The position numbers and the translations under genes are program-made. Of a stretch of DNA of 11,906 nucleotides, positions 1 through 6,756 are shown one piece after another (position 1 is the stretch's first letter; the number at the start of each line of letters is the position of its first letter). Source of the stretch: CAZQAA01 sp964591255. GTDB lineage: Bacteria > Desulfobacterota > DSM-4660 > Desulfatiglandales > Desulfatiglandaceae. A model generated the notes under the pieces. It saw only the letters and a list, made by a program, of their open reading frames with translations. It searched no databases and had not been told where the DNA came from. Where the stretch lies: positions 1-11,906 of the forward strand of contig CAZQAA010000144.1 in the NCBI GenBank assembly GCA_964591255.1. Reading direction: 5' to 3'.

Positions 1-1
1 T

Positions 2-505
2 CAGGCATTCCAGAAAGGGCTCTGGAGTGGAATGATAAAGGGTGGCCTGCAATATCTCCTGGGAGGCAGGATCCTGAAAAACCGTCTTTCCACTACACCC
101 GATTTCGCACACATGAAGACAGTCAAGGAACTATATGGGACCGATTCCCCCACTGATGAAATGAAAGGTGTTATTAAATATGACGGGGAACGCACCTTTG
201 ACAAGGAGACTGATGTCTATTATTCGGGAACAACCCATGAAGAGCAGCAGCCTCCGCATTTGAAGATAGGGGACCTCAATATCTGTTATACCCGTTGTGC
301 AGAGGAGTACCAAAATCCGTGTATAACTTTTTGTCCCGCAAATGTATATGAGATGGAAACTGATGAAGAGACCGGAAAGAGGGAAATGAAACTCAATTTT
401 TCGAACTGCCTGCATTGCAAGACCTGTGATATTAAAGATCCTTATGAGAACATAACATGGGTTCCTCCCGAGGGGGGTGGTGGTCCGAAATACACAATGC
501 TATGA
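2..505 (+). CDS. Electron transfer flavoprotein-ubiquinone oxidoreductase, C-terminal part (5' end outside window)
   Basis: The frame is open from the left edge, so the true start lies upstream and only about 167 C-terminal residues are seen. The protein moves electrons from reduced electron transfer flavoprotein to the membrane quinone pool, using FAD and one [4Fe-4S] cluster. The visible part is the diagnostic C-terminal ferredoxin-like domain. It has a Cys in a CPANVYE motif, then NCLHCKTCDIKDP giving three more Cys, then the family ending WVPPEGGGGP close to the stop. This matches the family's cluster ligation by one distant Cys plus a CxxCxxC group. The upstream FAD-binding part is not visible. 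The gene is followed at once by an intrinsic terminator, so it is probably the last gene of its transcript. In anaerobes the enzyme is often near etfAB and acyl-CoA dehydrogenase genes, which cannot be checked here. Confidence 0.95.
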   Translation, partial: QAFQKGLWSGMIKGGLQYLLGGRILKNRLSTTPDFAHMKTVKELYGTDSPTDEMKGVIKYDGERTFDKETDVYYSGTTHEEQQPPHLKIGDLNICYTRCAEEYQNPCITFCPANVYEMETDEETGKREMKLNFSNCLHCKTCDIKDPYENITWVPPEGGGGPKYTML

Positions 506-507
506 TA

Positions 508-530
508 AGAGGGGGCGGAAGCCCCCTTTT
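508..530 (+). terminator. Intrinsic terminator after the ETF-QO gene
   Basis: A perfect 6-bp GC stem (gggggc at 511-516, gccccc at 521-526) closes on a GGAA tetraloop and is followed by TTTT. It starts only a few bases after the stop codon at 503-505, the classic rho-independent layout. Confidence 0.9.
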
Positions 531-600
531 GTATTTCTGGTCTGTTTCGATTCAGCATGAAATCGATTAACAATAGTAGTAAACATTTGATATTAATTAG

Positions 601-652
601 GGACACAGACTGCAAAATCGGCAAGACAGATTTAATTTGTCTTAATGTGTCC
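601..652. repeat. Nested inverted repeat in the leader of the GAF/kinase/Usp unit
   Basis: The outer arms are ggacaca (601-607) and tgtgtcc (646-652). The inner arms are aagaca (623-628) and tgtctt (638-643). The inner and outer arms are 15 bases apart on the left and 2 bases apart on the right, so the structure is asymmetric. No T-tract follows, so it is not a normal terminator. It could be an operator or a structured 5' leader for the gene starting at 741. No known riboswitch is recognised. Confidence 0.4.
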
Positions 653-662
653 ATGCCTGTTC

Positions 663-706
663 AACATGTCAATTTATCAGTTAGCTGACCAAATTTAACA
701 TGTCAA
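663..706. promoter_or_regulatory. Direct repeat of AACATGTCAA upstream of the GAF gene
   Basis: The 10-base word aacatgtcaa occurs identically at 663-672 and 697-706, 34 bases start to start. It lies just upstream of the ribosome binding site of the 741 gene. Each copy contains the palindrome acatgt. Two exact copies in a short AT-rich leader could be paired regulator sites, but no regulator family is recognised and no clear -35/-10 pair was found. Confidence 0.35.
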
Positions 707-740
707 CAAACATCAATTATTCCAACAAAGGGGGATAATT

Positions 741-1307
741 ATGGCAGAGAGTCCGGAAAGAAAATTCTACCTTCGTCATTTCAAGGCGATAGCCCATGCG
801 CTTGTAACCTATGAGGATCTGAATCTATTGATGAACCATATTGTGGAGGGGACATGTCGAAGATTCAAGGCCAAAGGTTGCAGTATAATGTTGATGGATG
901 AAAGGGAACATCAATTGATACATGTCAGGAGCTACGGTATTAGTGATGAGTTCCTCCAAAAAGGACCGGTTGTTGTGGATGATAAACATTCAGCACTACA
1001 TACTGAAGAGCCGGTTTATATTGAAGATCTTAGCAAGAGTCCTTACGCTCAATATCCTGATGCAGTATCAAAGGAGGGGATTGTGTCTATGTTGTCTATC
1101 CCTATCAAGAGTCGACAGGCCACGATAGGAGTACTGAGAATTTATCATGGTGAACACTACAAGTTTCATGAAGAAGATATTGAGACATTATGTATAATGT
1201 CTGCTGTGCTCGGCATGGTCATTGAAAACAACGGTTTCAAAAATTTTCTTGACACTATTAAAACGGCGCTTGCCAATCTGCCATTGCGTTTGCTGGAAGG
1301 GATGTAA
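741..1307 (+). CDS. Stand-alone GAF-domain sensor protein
   Basis: This 188-residue protein is essentially one GAF domain, at about residues 28-163, with a short N-terminal helix and a short C-terminal tail. It follows the GAF pattern: a helix (EDLNLLMNHIVEGTCRRF), the strand CSIMLMDE, the loop motif EPVYIEDLSKSPYAQYP, then SMLSIPIKSRQATIGVLRIY and a final helix of the type EEDIETLCIMSAVLGMVIEN. GAF domains bind small ligands, haem or cyclic nucleotides, or act as dimer modules. No output domain is attached, so it probably acts through a partner. The ATG has a strong ribosome site (aaaggggg, about 6 bases upstream). It is the first gene of a unit: the kinase-like gene begins 6 bases after its stop. 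Ligand and partner are unknown; pairing with the kinase-like protein is inferred from gene order. Confidence 0.85.
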   Translation: MAESPERKFYLRHFKAIAHALVTYEDLNLLMNHIVEGTCRRFKAKGCSIMLMDEREHQLIHVRSYGISDEFLQKGPVVVDDKHSALHTEEPVYIEDLSKSPYAQYPDAVSKEGIVSMLSIPIKSRQATIGVLRIYHGEHYKFHEEDIETLCIMSAVLGMVIENNGFKNFLDTIKTALANLPLRLLEGM

Positions 1308-1313
1308 TAAGTT

Positions 1314-2222
1314 TTGTCTGGCCGTACAATTACAGATACAACAGAGTTTTGTGACATTGATCATGGAGATATAATTGAAATCGGAGGCAGGCGATATGCG
1401 GTATTAAGGAATGAACAGGAACGACGGTTTGGTATGGATGATCCCAAGTTCTGGGTAAAACGGTGCAAGGATCTGGATACCGGTGAAAAGAAAATTCTCA
1501 AGCTTACTTTTTTGGAAACATTTAAAATTACAATAGGCGGGGTGGATATCAAGTGTTTCAGGAATCCCAAAAAGGAAGAAGAGATATTACGACTTGTAAA
1601 CGACCACCCCTATTTTATGCATGGTATGGCGTTTAATGATGAGAAGGGCAATAATGTTCGTGTGCTGGATATTGTTCCTGGACGTAATTTTTTTTCCTAT
1701 ATTGATTCTCTTTCTATGGGATATGAGACATATTTCAATACGTTATTGCCGGATATATTAAAAAAACTTGTCAATGCTTTTGAGGCAATCCGGTTCCTGC
1801 ATATAAATCAGTACCGACATGGTGATATCCGTAATGACCATATTATTGTTGAACGAGATACAGGTAACTATGTATGGATCGATTTTGACTATGATTTTGA
1901 CGCAGCAGAAAACCCTTTTAGCTTGGATATATTTGGCATGGGTAATGTGTTGCTTTATGCAGCGGGGAAGGGTTTTCACAATTTGCACATGATAGTAAAT
2001 GACAGAATGGTATACGGCGACTTGTTGGATCGCTTGGAGCCAGGAGATTTTTCTTTGCTTGACAAGTGGAGGTTGGTTAATCTCCAAAAACTTTATCCTT
2101 ATTTCCCAACTCCATTAAACGATATTCTTATGCATTTTGCTGCGGGTGCCAGCATGTATTATGAAACAACAGATGAAATTATCGAGGACTTGGCCAGATG
2201 TATAAGCCTTATTTCCAGATGA
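1314..2222 (+). CDS. Serine/threonine protein kinase-like protein with atypical catalytic loop
   Basis: A 302-residue protein with a kinase fold, read from a TTG start at 1314. The purine-rich site ggaaggga, inside the end of the previous gene, precedes it at somewhat long spacing. The next in-frame ATG is 40 codons downstream. Visible kinase landmarks are a VAIK-like Lys63 in ILKLTF, acidic residues 88-90 (EEE) for the alpha-C salt bridge, and a catalytic loop RHGDIRNDHIIV with Asp171. They also include the metal-binding segment WIDFDYDF with Asp190, and a subdomain IX match (DIFGMGNVLLYAAGKG, Asp205). Two departures stand out: the loop Asn five residues after the catalytic Asp is His176, and DFG is replaced by DFD. 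No extra domain or membrane segment is seen, so it is probably cytosolic. It lies between GAF and Usp genes, with 6- and 15-base gaps, which suggests co-transcription. Substrate and activity are unknown; a pseudokinase or small-molecule kinase is possible. Confidence 0.75.
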   Translation: MSGRTITDTTEFCDIDHGDIIEIGGRRYAVLRNEQERRFGMDDPKFWVKRCKDLDTGEKKILKLTFLETFKITIGGVDIKCFRNPKKEEEILRLVNDHPYFMHGMAFNDEKGNNVRVLDIVPGRNFFSYIDSLSMGYETYFNTLLPDILKKLVNAFEAIRFLHINQYRHGDIRNDHIIVERDTGNYVWIDFDYDFDAAENPFSLDIFGMGNVLLYAAGKGFHNLHMIVNDRMVYGDLLDRLEPGDFSLLDKWRLVNLQKLYPYFPTPLNDILMHFAAGASMYYETTDEIIEDLARCISLISR

Positions 2223-2237
2223 CAGGAGGGAAGACTT

Positions 2238-2678
2238 GTGATTAATTTTATATTGGTACCACTAAGTGATTCTGTTGCCTCGCGGACAGTCGTCAATTAT
2301 GTTGCCAACATATCATTTTGTCCTGAAGATGTCCATCTAACCCTACTCCATATATATAAGGAGCCCACAGGCGCCGAGGATTTAATGGGCAAGAAATTTG
2401 TCTCTGAACAAAAGACAAGAATAAAGGGACTGTTAAATGATGCAAAAGATAAATTGGTAGAAAGTGGTTTTAATCCAAGAAATATTCAAATAAAGGTAGT
2501 AGAAGGGCCTTATCCTACGGTAACAGACGGTATTATAGACCAGTTTAATAAAGGAAATTTTGACATGGTTATACTTGGACGTAAACATATGACCAAGGCT
2601 GAGGAATTTGTGCTGGGAGATATCAGTATAAAGCTGATAAGGTCTCTTGAAAAGGCTGCTATATTGGTGGTTAAATAA
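2238..2678 (+). CDS. Universal stress protein (UspA-like) family protein
   Basis: A 146-residue single Usp domain. It begins with the beta-strand INFILVPLSDS, has the middle strand VHLTLLHIY, then FDMVILGRKH and a C-terminal strand AILVVK, which is the family layout. Usp proteins are small cytosolic nucleotide-binding or dimer-forming proteins linked to stress and energy state. The usual ATP motif is G-2x-G-9x-G(S/T). Here G114 is kept, but the second Gly is His117 and the last pair is G127-D128, so ATP binding may be weakened or altered. A GTG start is chosen because the ribosome site aggaggg lies 7 bases upstream, 15 bases after the kinase-like gene. It is the last gene of the unit. No obvious terminator follows. 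Confidence 0.88.
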   Translation: MINFILVPLSDSVASRTVVNYVANISFCPEDVHLTLLHIYKEPTGAEDLMGKKFVSEQKTRIKGLLNDAKDKLVESGFNPRNIQIKVVEGPYPTVTDGIIDQFNKGNFDMVILGRKHMTKAEEFVLGDISIKLIRSLEKAAILVVK

Positions 2679-2774
2679 CTTAGGACCATTACACTCTTTA
2701 CAATTGAGCATTTCTTATCCAGGCTGGTATTGTTAGGTATTAGGCCCTGTTATCTTTGGAACTTCTCGATTTAA

Positions 2775-3074
2775 TCCCTTCCCGTTTTTTATCCTATTCA
2801 GCCGCCGGACAACGCACAGCAGGATCTGCTGCAGGCCGCGTTTATGGTGGTCAGGGATTTTATCAACGATACTGTCCAGATGAAACTCCTTTGTTCTATA
2901 TTCGGTGCTCAGGCCGAGGATGGTGCTTTCGAGCGCATACAGTTCGACTATGACCTGACAGACCATATTACCCTGACCGGCGGTGTGATCCTTTACCAGT
3001 CGGGCGATCAGGCCGCTTTTACCAACGTCGGCGATAATGATCGGATATTCATGGAATATACCTACGCATTCTGA
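2775..3074 (+). pseudogene. Remnant of an outer-membrane beta-barrel protein gene (C-terminal end only)
   Basis: The frame is open from just after a TAA at 2772 to a TGA at 3072-3074, with no plausible start or ribosome site at its beginning; the only internal ATGs fall mid-domain. The translation has alternating beta-strand character: DLTDHITLTGGVILYQSGD, then GDNDRIFMEYTYAF ending in a terminal aromatic Phe. That ending is the classic signal for outer-membrane barrel assembly. The piece resembles the last strands of large outer-membrane channel or exporter-type proteins (DUF1302-like), but the exact family is uncertain. Its base composition is richer in G+C than the flanking AT-rich spacers. 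The 5' part is absent, so this is best read as a decayed gene or a transferred fragment. Spacers 2679-2774 and 3075-3307 hold nothing else I can support. Confidence 0.55.
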
Positions 3075-3307
3075 CCTGCTCTATCGGAACAATTCATTAA
3101 AAACGGACAAATCATTTTCTGTCAATAACCCGGAGAGGTCTTTCTCCTGCATGTCGATTTCCAAAACTATCAGTTTCTTCTATGCAAAGCGGTTTAGTTA
3201 TCGGAATTTCCAGTTTGACAGATTGGTATTTTTGTTGTTTTGTTGCAACCGTTCTAATGCTGATTTGTCAGGTGATATAAGAAAAAGCTTTTGTAGATAT
3301 TTGATAA

Positions 3308-5629
3308 ATGGATCGGAGAGAATTTTTAAAACAGGTTTTAAGTGCGACAGTATCATTGGGGGCGTATCCAGTGGTCTCTTATGCATTTCTGAATAAATTT
3401 GCACCAAGAGGGAAGGGCATACAAAAACGTGTGATAGGATGTATGTGGTGCCAGAATGGTTGCAGTATGATAATTCATCTCAAGGACGGGAAGGCGATTC
3501 ATGTAACTGGTAATCCCGATGATCCTATTACAAAGGGAAAGATCTGTGTCAAGCCGTTAGGAAGTATAGAGTTACTTAAAAGTCCGTATAGACTTACTCA
3601 TCCACTAAAGAGAGTTGAAGGACGAGGAAATGGGGCCAAATTTGTACGCATGAGTTGGAAGGATATCCTGGATGAGATAGCGGAAAAACTTCAACATATC
3701 AAAAATCATTTCGGTGGTGAATCCCTTGGTATATGGGCGTCCGGTAGAAGTGCAACAGATGGCCGGTACCTGAATAAGGCGTTTGCAAAGCTCTTTGGCA
3801 CTCCTAATTATGAAAAGACGGGACCTTTTTGCAACTATGCAGGAAAACTTGCTGGTATTTCAGTTGTGGGGAGCCAAAATACGCCCTGGACATATTCTGA
3901 TGATGATTTTTTTGCGGCCGACGTTTATATCTTGATAGGAAGCAATATGGCGATTACACGGCCGGTTGCCTTTTCACGAATAAAAAGAAGGCATAAACAG
4001 GGGAAATGTAAGGTTATTGTCATTGATCCCAGGCATTCTAAAACTTGCAATGAAGCTGACCTGTGGTTGCCAATCAGGCCAGGCACTGATATGGCCCTTG
4101 CCCTCAGTATGATGCATTTTATAATGCAGAACCGGCTTGTGGACATAGATTTTGTTAGGAGATATACAATTGGCTATAATCGGCTTTATTCCGAGGTTAT
4201 GTCAGAAAATTATAACCTGGACTGGGGCGAAAAAATAACGGACATTCCCAAAGAAAAGATTGCATCTTTGGCTAAGATCTATGCCAAGACTAAAAGAGTG
4301 GTTATGATAGGAAATTCAGGAATAAGTCACCACGCAAATGCGGTACAGACCCATCGTGTGTTTTATTTTCTTGCGGCTATTACAGGCCATTTTGGAAAGG
4401 AATCCACAGGTTATTGTTGTCTCAACAATGGAGGTGTTTCTGTTGGATCTATCAAAATCCCAAAGGGAATGGCCCCTAAGACCAGACCAGAATTGGGTAA
4501 GAATCCGGTTGGTTGGCTTGAGTCGTTGGACAACTCTTCTTATCCCTACAAGCTGCGGGCCCTTATATCTACGGGGAGTCCTCTCACCCAATGGCCAGAT
4601 CAGAACAGGATTCGTAATTATATAAAGAGGCTTGATCTTAGTGTATACAACGGTCTGACCTTGAATATCAATTCCTACTATTTTGACTATATACTTCCTG
4701 CGGCCACTTGGATTGAATCTGGAGGGTTGTCTCCTGTATCAGACGACAGTCGATTTGTATGGACACCCAAGCTTGTAGATCCACCACTAAAGGCACGTCC
4801 TGATCGATGGTGGTGGATAGAGCTGGGCAAAAGGATGGGCTGGGGGGATATATTCCGGGATGAGTTCAAGGATCCGGAGGTTATTCAAAACCATGTAGGA
4901 TCTAAGAAGGGATTTACGGTTGATCGATTTTTGGCAAAAAAAGACAATTCGTTGCGTGCGCCAATTAAGGTAAAAGATGGCTCTGTTCATGAAAGGGGCC
5001 CCCTTTTTATGGATAAAAAATTCCCTACTAAAAGCGGAAAGATTGAGCTTTGGACCAGGGAAATGGAATCAAAGTTCAATCAGTACGGCCTTACAGCAAT
5101 CCCTAAATTCTATATGGACCCTGATATAGCATGTGAAAACGAAAAGACTGTTATTTATAACAGGAAAGATCTGATCCTCTCTCCTTTTCAGGAAAACAAG
5201 GTCTTCACTTATAAGGTGTCTCTTCCTAAGGCTGGCAAGACAAGAGAAAAATTCCCATTTTATTTGTTAACCGGCAGATCTTCTGTCGCCATTATGGGAC
5301 ATACCTCCCATTGGGTCAAAAAACTTAATAATGTTTCTCCCGTCCAGTTCTGCCTGATTCATCCGGAAGCAGCAGAGAGTATCGGCATAAAGACTGGAGA
5401 TAAAGTAAAGGTCTCATCCCCATATGGCGAAACTGTTGCAGTAGCAACTATTTCCCAATCCATTCGCAAGGACACGGTTTTTATCCCTTATAGTTTTGGT
5501 GAAAAGGCCCCATTTACCGAATGGCATACAGTAAATTTTCTTACCTCAATGCTTGCTAGATGCCCTGTCTCAGGGCAGGTTCCTTTCAAGGGAGTTCTGG
5601 TGGCAATAGAGAAGATATTCACGATATGA
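3308..5629 (+). CDS. Tat-exported molybdopterin oxidoreductase (DMSO reductase family, PhsA/PsrA-like catalytic subunit)
   Basis: A 773-residue molybdenum enzyme. The N-terminus MDRREFLKQVLSAT is a textbook twin-arginine signal, with possible cleavage after Ala26, so the folded enzyme should act in the periplasm. A [4Fe-4S] site follows: C45-x2-C48-x3-C52 and C80. In the motif TGPFCNYAGK, Cys175 is the likely molybdenum ligand, as in polysulfide, thiosulfate, nitrate or arsenate-type enzymes. Cofactor-domain landmarks include VIVIDPRHSKTCNEAD (about 236-251), LPIRPGTDMALAL, the ILPAATWIE segment (462-470) and the C-terminal dinucleotide-binding domain (about 650-765). Length fits the PhsA/PsrA group, but the substrate cannot be assigned. 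No ferredoxin-like or NrfD-like membrane subunit gene is adjacent, so the electron partner is unknown. The ATG at 3308 fits the Tat motif, yet no clear Shine-Dalgarno is visible. A TTGACA at 3215-3220 upstream is a possible -35 with only a weak -10. Confidence 0.9.
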   Translation: MDRREFLKQVLSATVSLGAYPVVSYAFLNKFAPRGKGIQKRVIGCMWCQNGCSMIIHLKDGKAIHVTGNPDDPITKGKICVKPLGSIELLKSPYRLTHPLKRVEGRGNGAKFVRMSWKDILDEIAEKLQHIKNHFGGESLGIWASGRSATDGRYLNKAFAKLFGTPNYEKTGPFCNYAGKLAGISVVGSQNTPWTYSDDDFFAADVYILIGSNMAITRPVAFSRIKRRHKQGKCKVIVIDPRHSKTCNEADLWLPIRPGTDMALALSMMHFIMQNRLVDIDFVRRYTIGYNRLYSEVMSENYNLDWGEKITDIPKEKIASLAKIYAKTKRVVMIGNSGISHHANAVQTHRVFYFLAAITGHFGKESTGYCCLNNGGVSVGSIKIPKGMAPKTRPELGKNPVGWLESLDNSSYPYKLRALISTGSPLTQWPDQNRIRNYIKRLDLSVYNGLTLNINSYYFDYILPAATWIESGGLSPVSDDSRFVWTPKLVDPPLKARPDRWWWIELGKRMGWGDIFRDEFKDPEVIQNHVGSKKGFTVDRFLAKKDNSLRAPIKVKDGSVHERGPLFMDKKFPTKSGKIELWTREMESKFNQYGLTAIPKFYMDPDIACENEKTVIYNRKDLILSPFQENKVFTYKVSLPKAGKTREKFPFYLLTGRSSVAIMGHTSHWVKKLNNVSPVQFCLIHPEAAESIGIKTGDKVKVSSPYGETVAVATISQSIRKDTVFIPYSFGEKAPFTEWHTVNFLTSMLARCPVSGQVPFKGVLVAIEKIFTI

Positions 5630-5701
5630 CAGGGCAACATATAGAACATAGTCTTTCAGTTGTTTCCTTATATAAAAGGGGTAGGGTAATAGTCAGGGGA
5701 T

Positions 5702-5754
5702 AGGGTATGTTGCAGGTCATCCATGGATGAGTAGAGATGTTTTTCACATACCCT
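5702..5754. repeat. Long inverted repeat with a perfect inner palindrome
   Basis: The 9-bp arms agggtatgt (5702-5710) and acataccct (5746-5754) are perfect complements separated by 35 bases. Inside the loop is a perfect 12-base palindrome, catccatggatg (5718-5729). It lies between the Mo-enzyme stop and the nfnA leader. No immediate T-run follows the right arm, so it is not a canonical terminator. It may act as a weak terminator, an mRNA stabiliser or a protein-binding site. Confidence 0.4.
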
Positions 5755-5772
5755 GTTTGTGAAGCTTTTTCT

Positions 5773-5836
5773 TTGACAGCATATTGACTCTATGATAAAC
5801 AAATTTCGGAATTTTGACATCTATCTAATCGGAGGT
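5773..5836 (+). promoter_or_regulatory. Candidate promoter/leader of nfnAB with strong ribosome binding site
   Basis: Three TTGAC words lie in the 70 bases before nfnA: ttgaca at 5773-5778, ttgact at 5784-5789 and ttgaca at 5814-5819. A -35 role for the first is possible, with taaaca at 5796-5801 as a poor -10 at 17-base spacing; tatgat at 5791 is too close. The ribosome site ggaggt at 5831-5836 is 5 bases before the ATG and strong. The promoter assignment is tentative; the ribosome site is clear. Confidence 0.4.
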
Positions 5837-5841
5837 GCATT

Positions 5842-6684
5842 ATGTTTGAAATCCTGAAACGTCAGGAGATGGCTGACGGTACCGTCGTCCTGAATGAGAT
5901 CAGTGCCCCCCTTATTGCTGCAAAGGCTAAACCGGGGCAGTTTGTTATCTTAAAGGCCAATGAGACAGGAGAACGTATTCCGCTTACAATGGCGGATACG
6001 GATACGAAAAAAGGGACTATCACTATTATCTATCAGGTGGTGGGAAAATCGACAGCCCTATTCAAATCGCTTCAAGTGGGAGAAAAGTTCCAGGACGTTA
6101 TAGGCCCTCTGGGCAAGCCGACCCACCTGGAGAAAGTCGGAAATGTGGTCTGTGTGGGTGGTGGGACAGGTGTTGCCGTTATCCATCCCATTACCAGGGC
6201 ACTGAAGCAGATGGGCAACAATGTAAAGGCCATCATCGGGGCGAGGACCAAGGATCTGTTGATCCTGGAAGACAAGATGAAAGCGGCTTCCCACGAACTT
6301 TTTGTATGCACGGACGACGGATCTTACGGCCACCACGGGTTTGTTACAGACGTGCTTAAAGATATTCTTGAGAAGGAAGAGATTAAACTGGTGGTGGGCA
6401 TCGGGCCGGTTCCCATGATGAGGTTTGTCTGCAAGGTCACTCAGGAATACAAGGTCAAGACCCTGGTCAGTCTCAACGCTATTATGGTGGACGGCACAGG
6501 TATGTGCGGTTGCTGCCGTGTTACCGTTGGAGGCAAAACCCGGTTTGCCTGCGTGGACGGTCCGGAATTCGACGGACACGAGGTAGATTTCGATGAGCTG
6601 ATGCAACGGCTTCAAGCCTATACCGAAGACGAAGCCATGGCCTATGAACGATATAAACATGAATGTCAGTGCAAGGCCGTGTGA
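5842..6684 (+). CDS. nfnA: NADH-dependent ferredoxin:NADP+ oxidoreductase small subunit (NfnA / sulfide dehydrogenase beta type)
   Basis: A 280-residue FAD and [2Fe-2S] flavoprotein of the ferredoxin-NADP reductase / PyrK-like family. The FAD-binding motif RIPLTMAD is at residues 45-52. The pyridine-nucleotide region opens with VVCVGGGTGVAVIHPI (102-117). The C-terminal cluster motif reads DGTGMCGCCRV followed by C237 in FACVDGPEFDGHEVDF. The family's cluster is ligated by an Asp and three Cys, and Asp217, Cys222, Cys225 and Cys237 are placed to fit. With NfnB it forms a cytoplasmic flavin-based bifurcating enzyme that reduces NADP+ with NADH and reduced ferredoxin, reversibly. NfnB follows 72 bases later on the same strand, the usual order. 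Older annotation would call it sulfide dehydrogenase subunit or SudB. The start is fixed by ggaggt 5 bases upstream. Confidence 0.93.
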   Translation: MFEILKRQEMADGTVVLNEISAPLIAAKAKPGQFVILKANETGERIPLTMADTDTKKGTITIIYQVVGKSTALFKSLQVGEKFQDVIGPLGKPTHLEKVGNVVCVGGGTGVAVIHPITRALKQMGNNVKAIIGARTKDLLILEDKMKAASHELFVCTDDGSYGHHGFVTDVLKDILEKEEIKLVVGIGPVPMMRFVCKVTQEYKVKTLVSLNAIMVDGTGMCGCCRVTVGGKTRFACVDGPEFDGHEVDFDELMQRLQAYTEDEAMAYERYKHECQCKAV

Positions 6685-6756
6685 TAAAATGGCAGGGGCG
6701 ATGTCATTTTTGGGCACTTGAACGTGTATTCCAGTGGAAAGTATATGGAGGATAGA

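Noticed and set aside
2236..2240. Possible frameshift or fusion of the kinase-like and Usp genes
   Set aside because: The kinase-like frame ends cleanly at 2222 and the Usp gene has its own strong ribosome site and GTG start.
3037..3396. 119-codon plus-strand frame overlapping the Mo-enzyme start
   Set aside because: It begins inside the barrel relic, runs into the Tat-signal gene in another frame, and has no ribosome site or protein-like pattern.
5791..5796. tatgat as -10 partner of the first ttgaca before nfnA
   Set aside because: The spacing is only 12 bases, too short for a sigma-70 promoter.
6058..6717. 219-codon minus-strand open frame opposite nfnA
   Set aside because: It is the antisense of a firmly identified gene with G+C-rich codons that suppress stops; its translation has no recognisable motif and no good start.
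6718..6756. TTG start adding 13 residues to NfnB
   Set aside because: No ribosome site precedes it, while the ATG at 6757 has ggagga at ideal spacing and gives the family's usual N-terminus.
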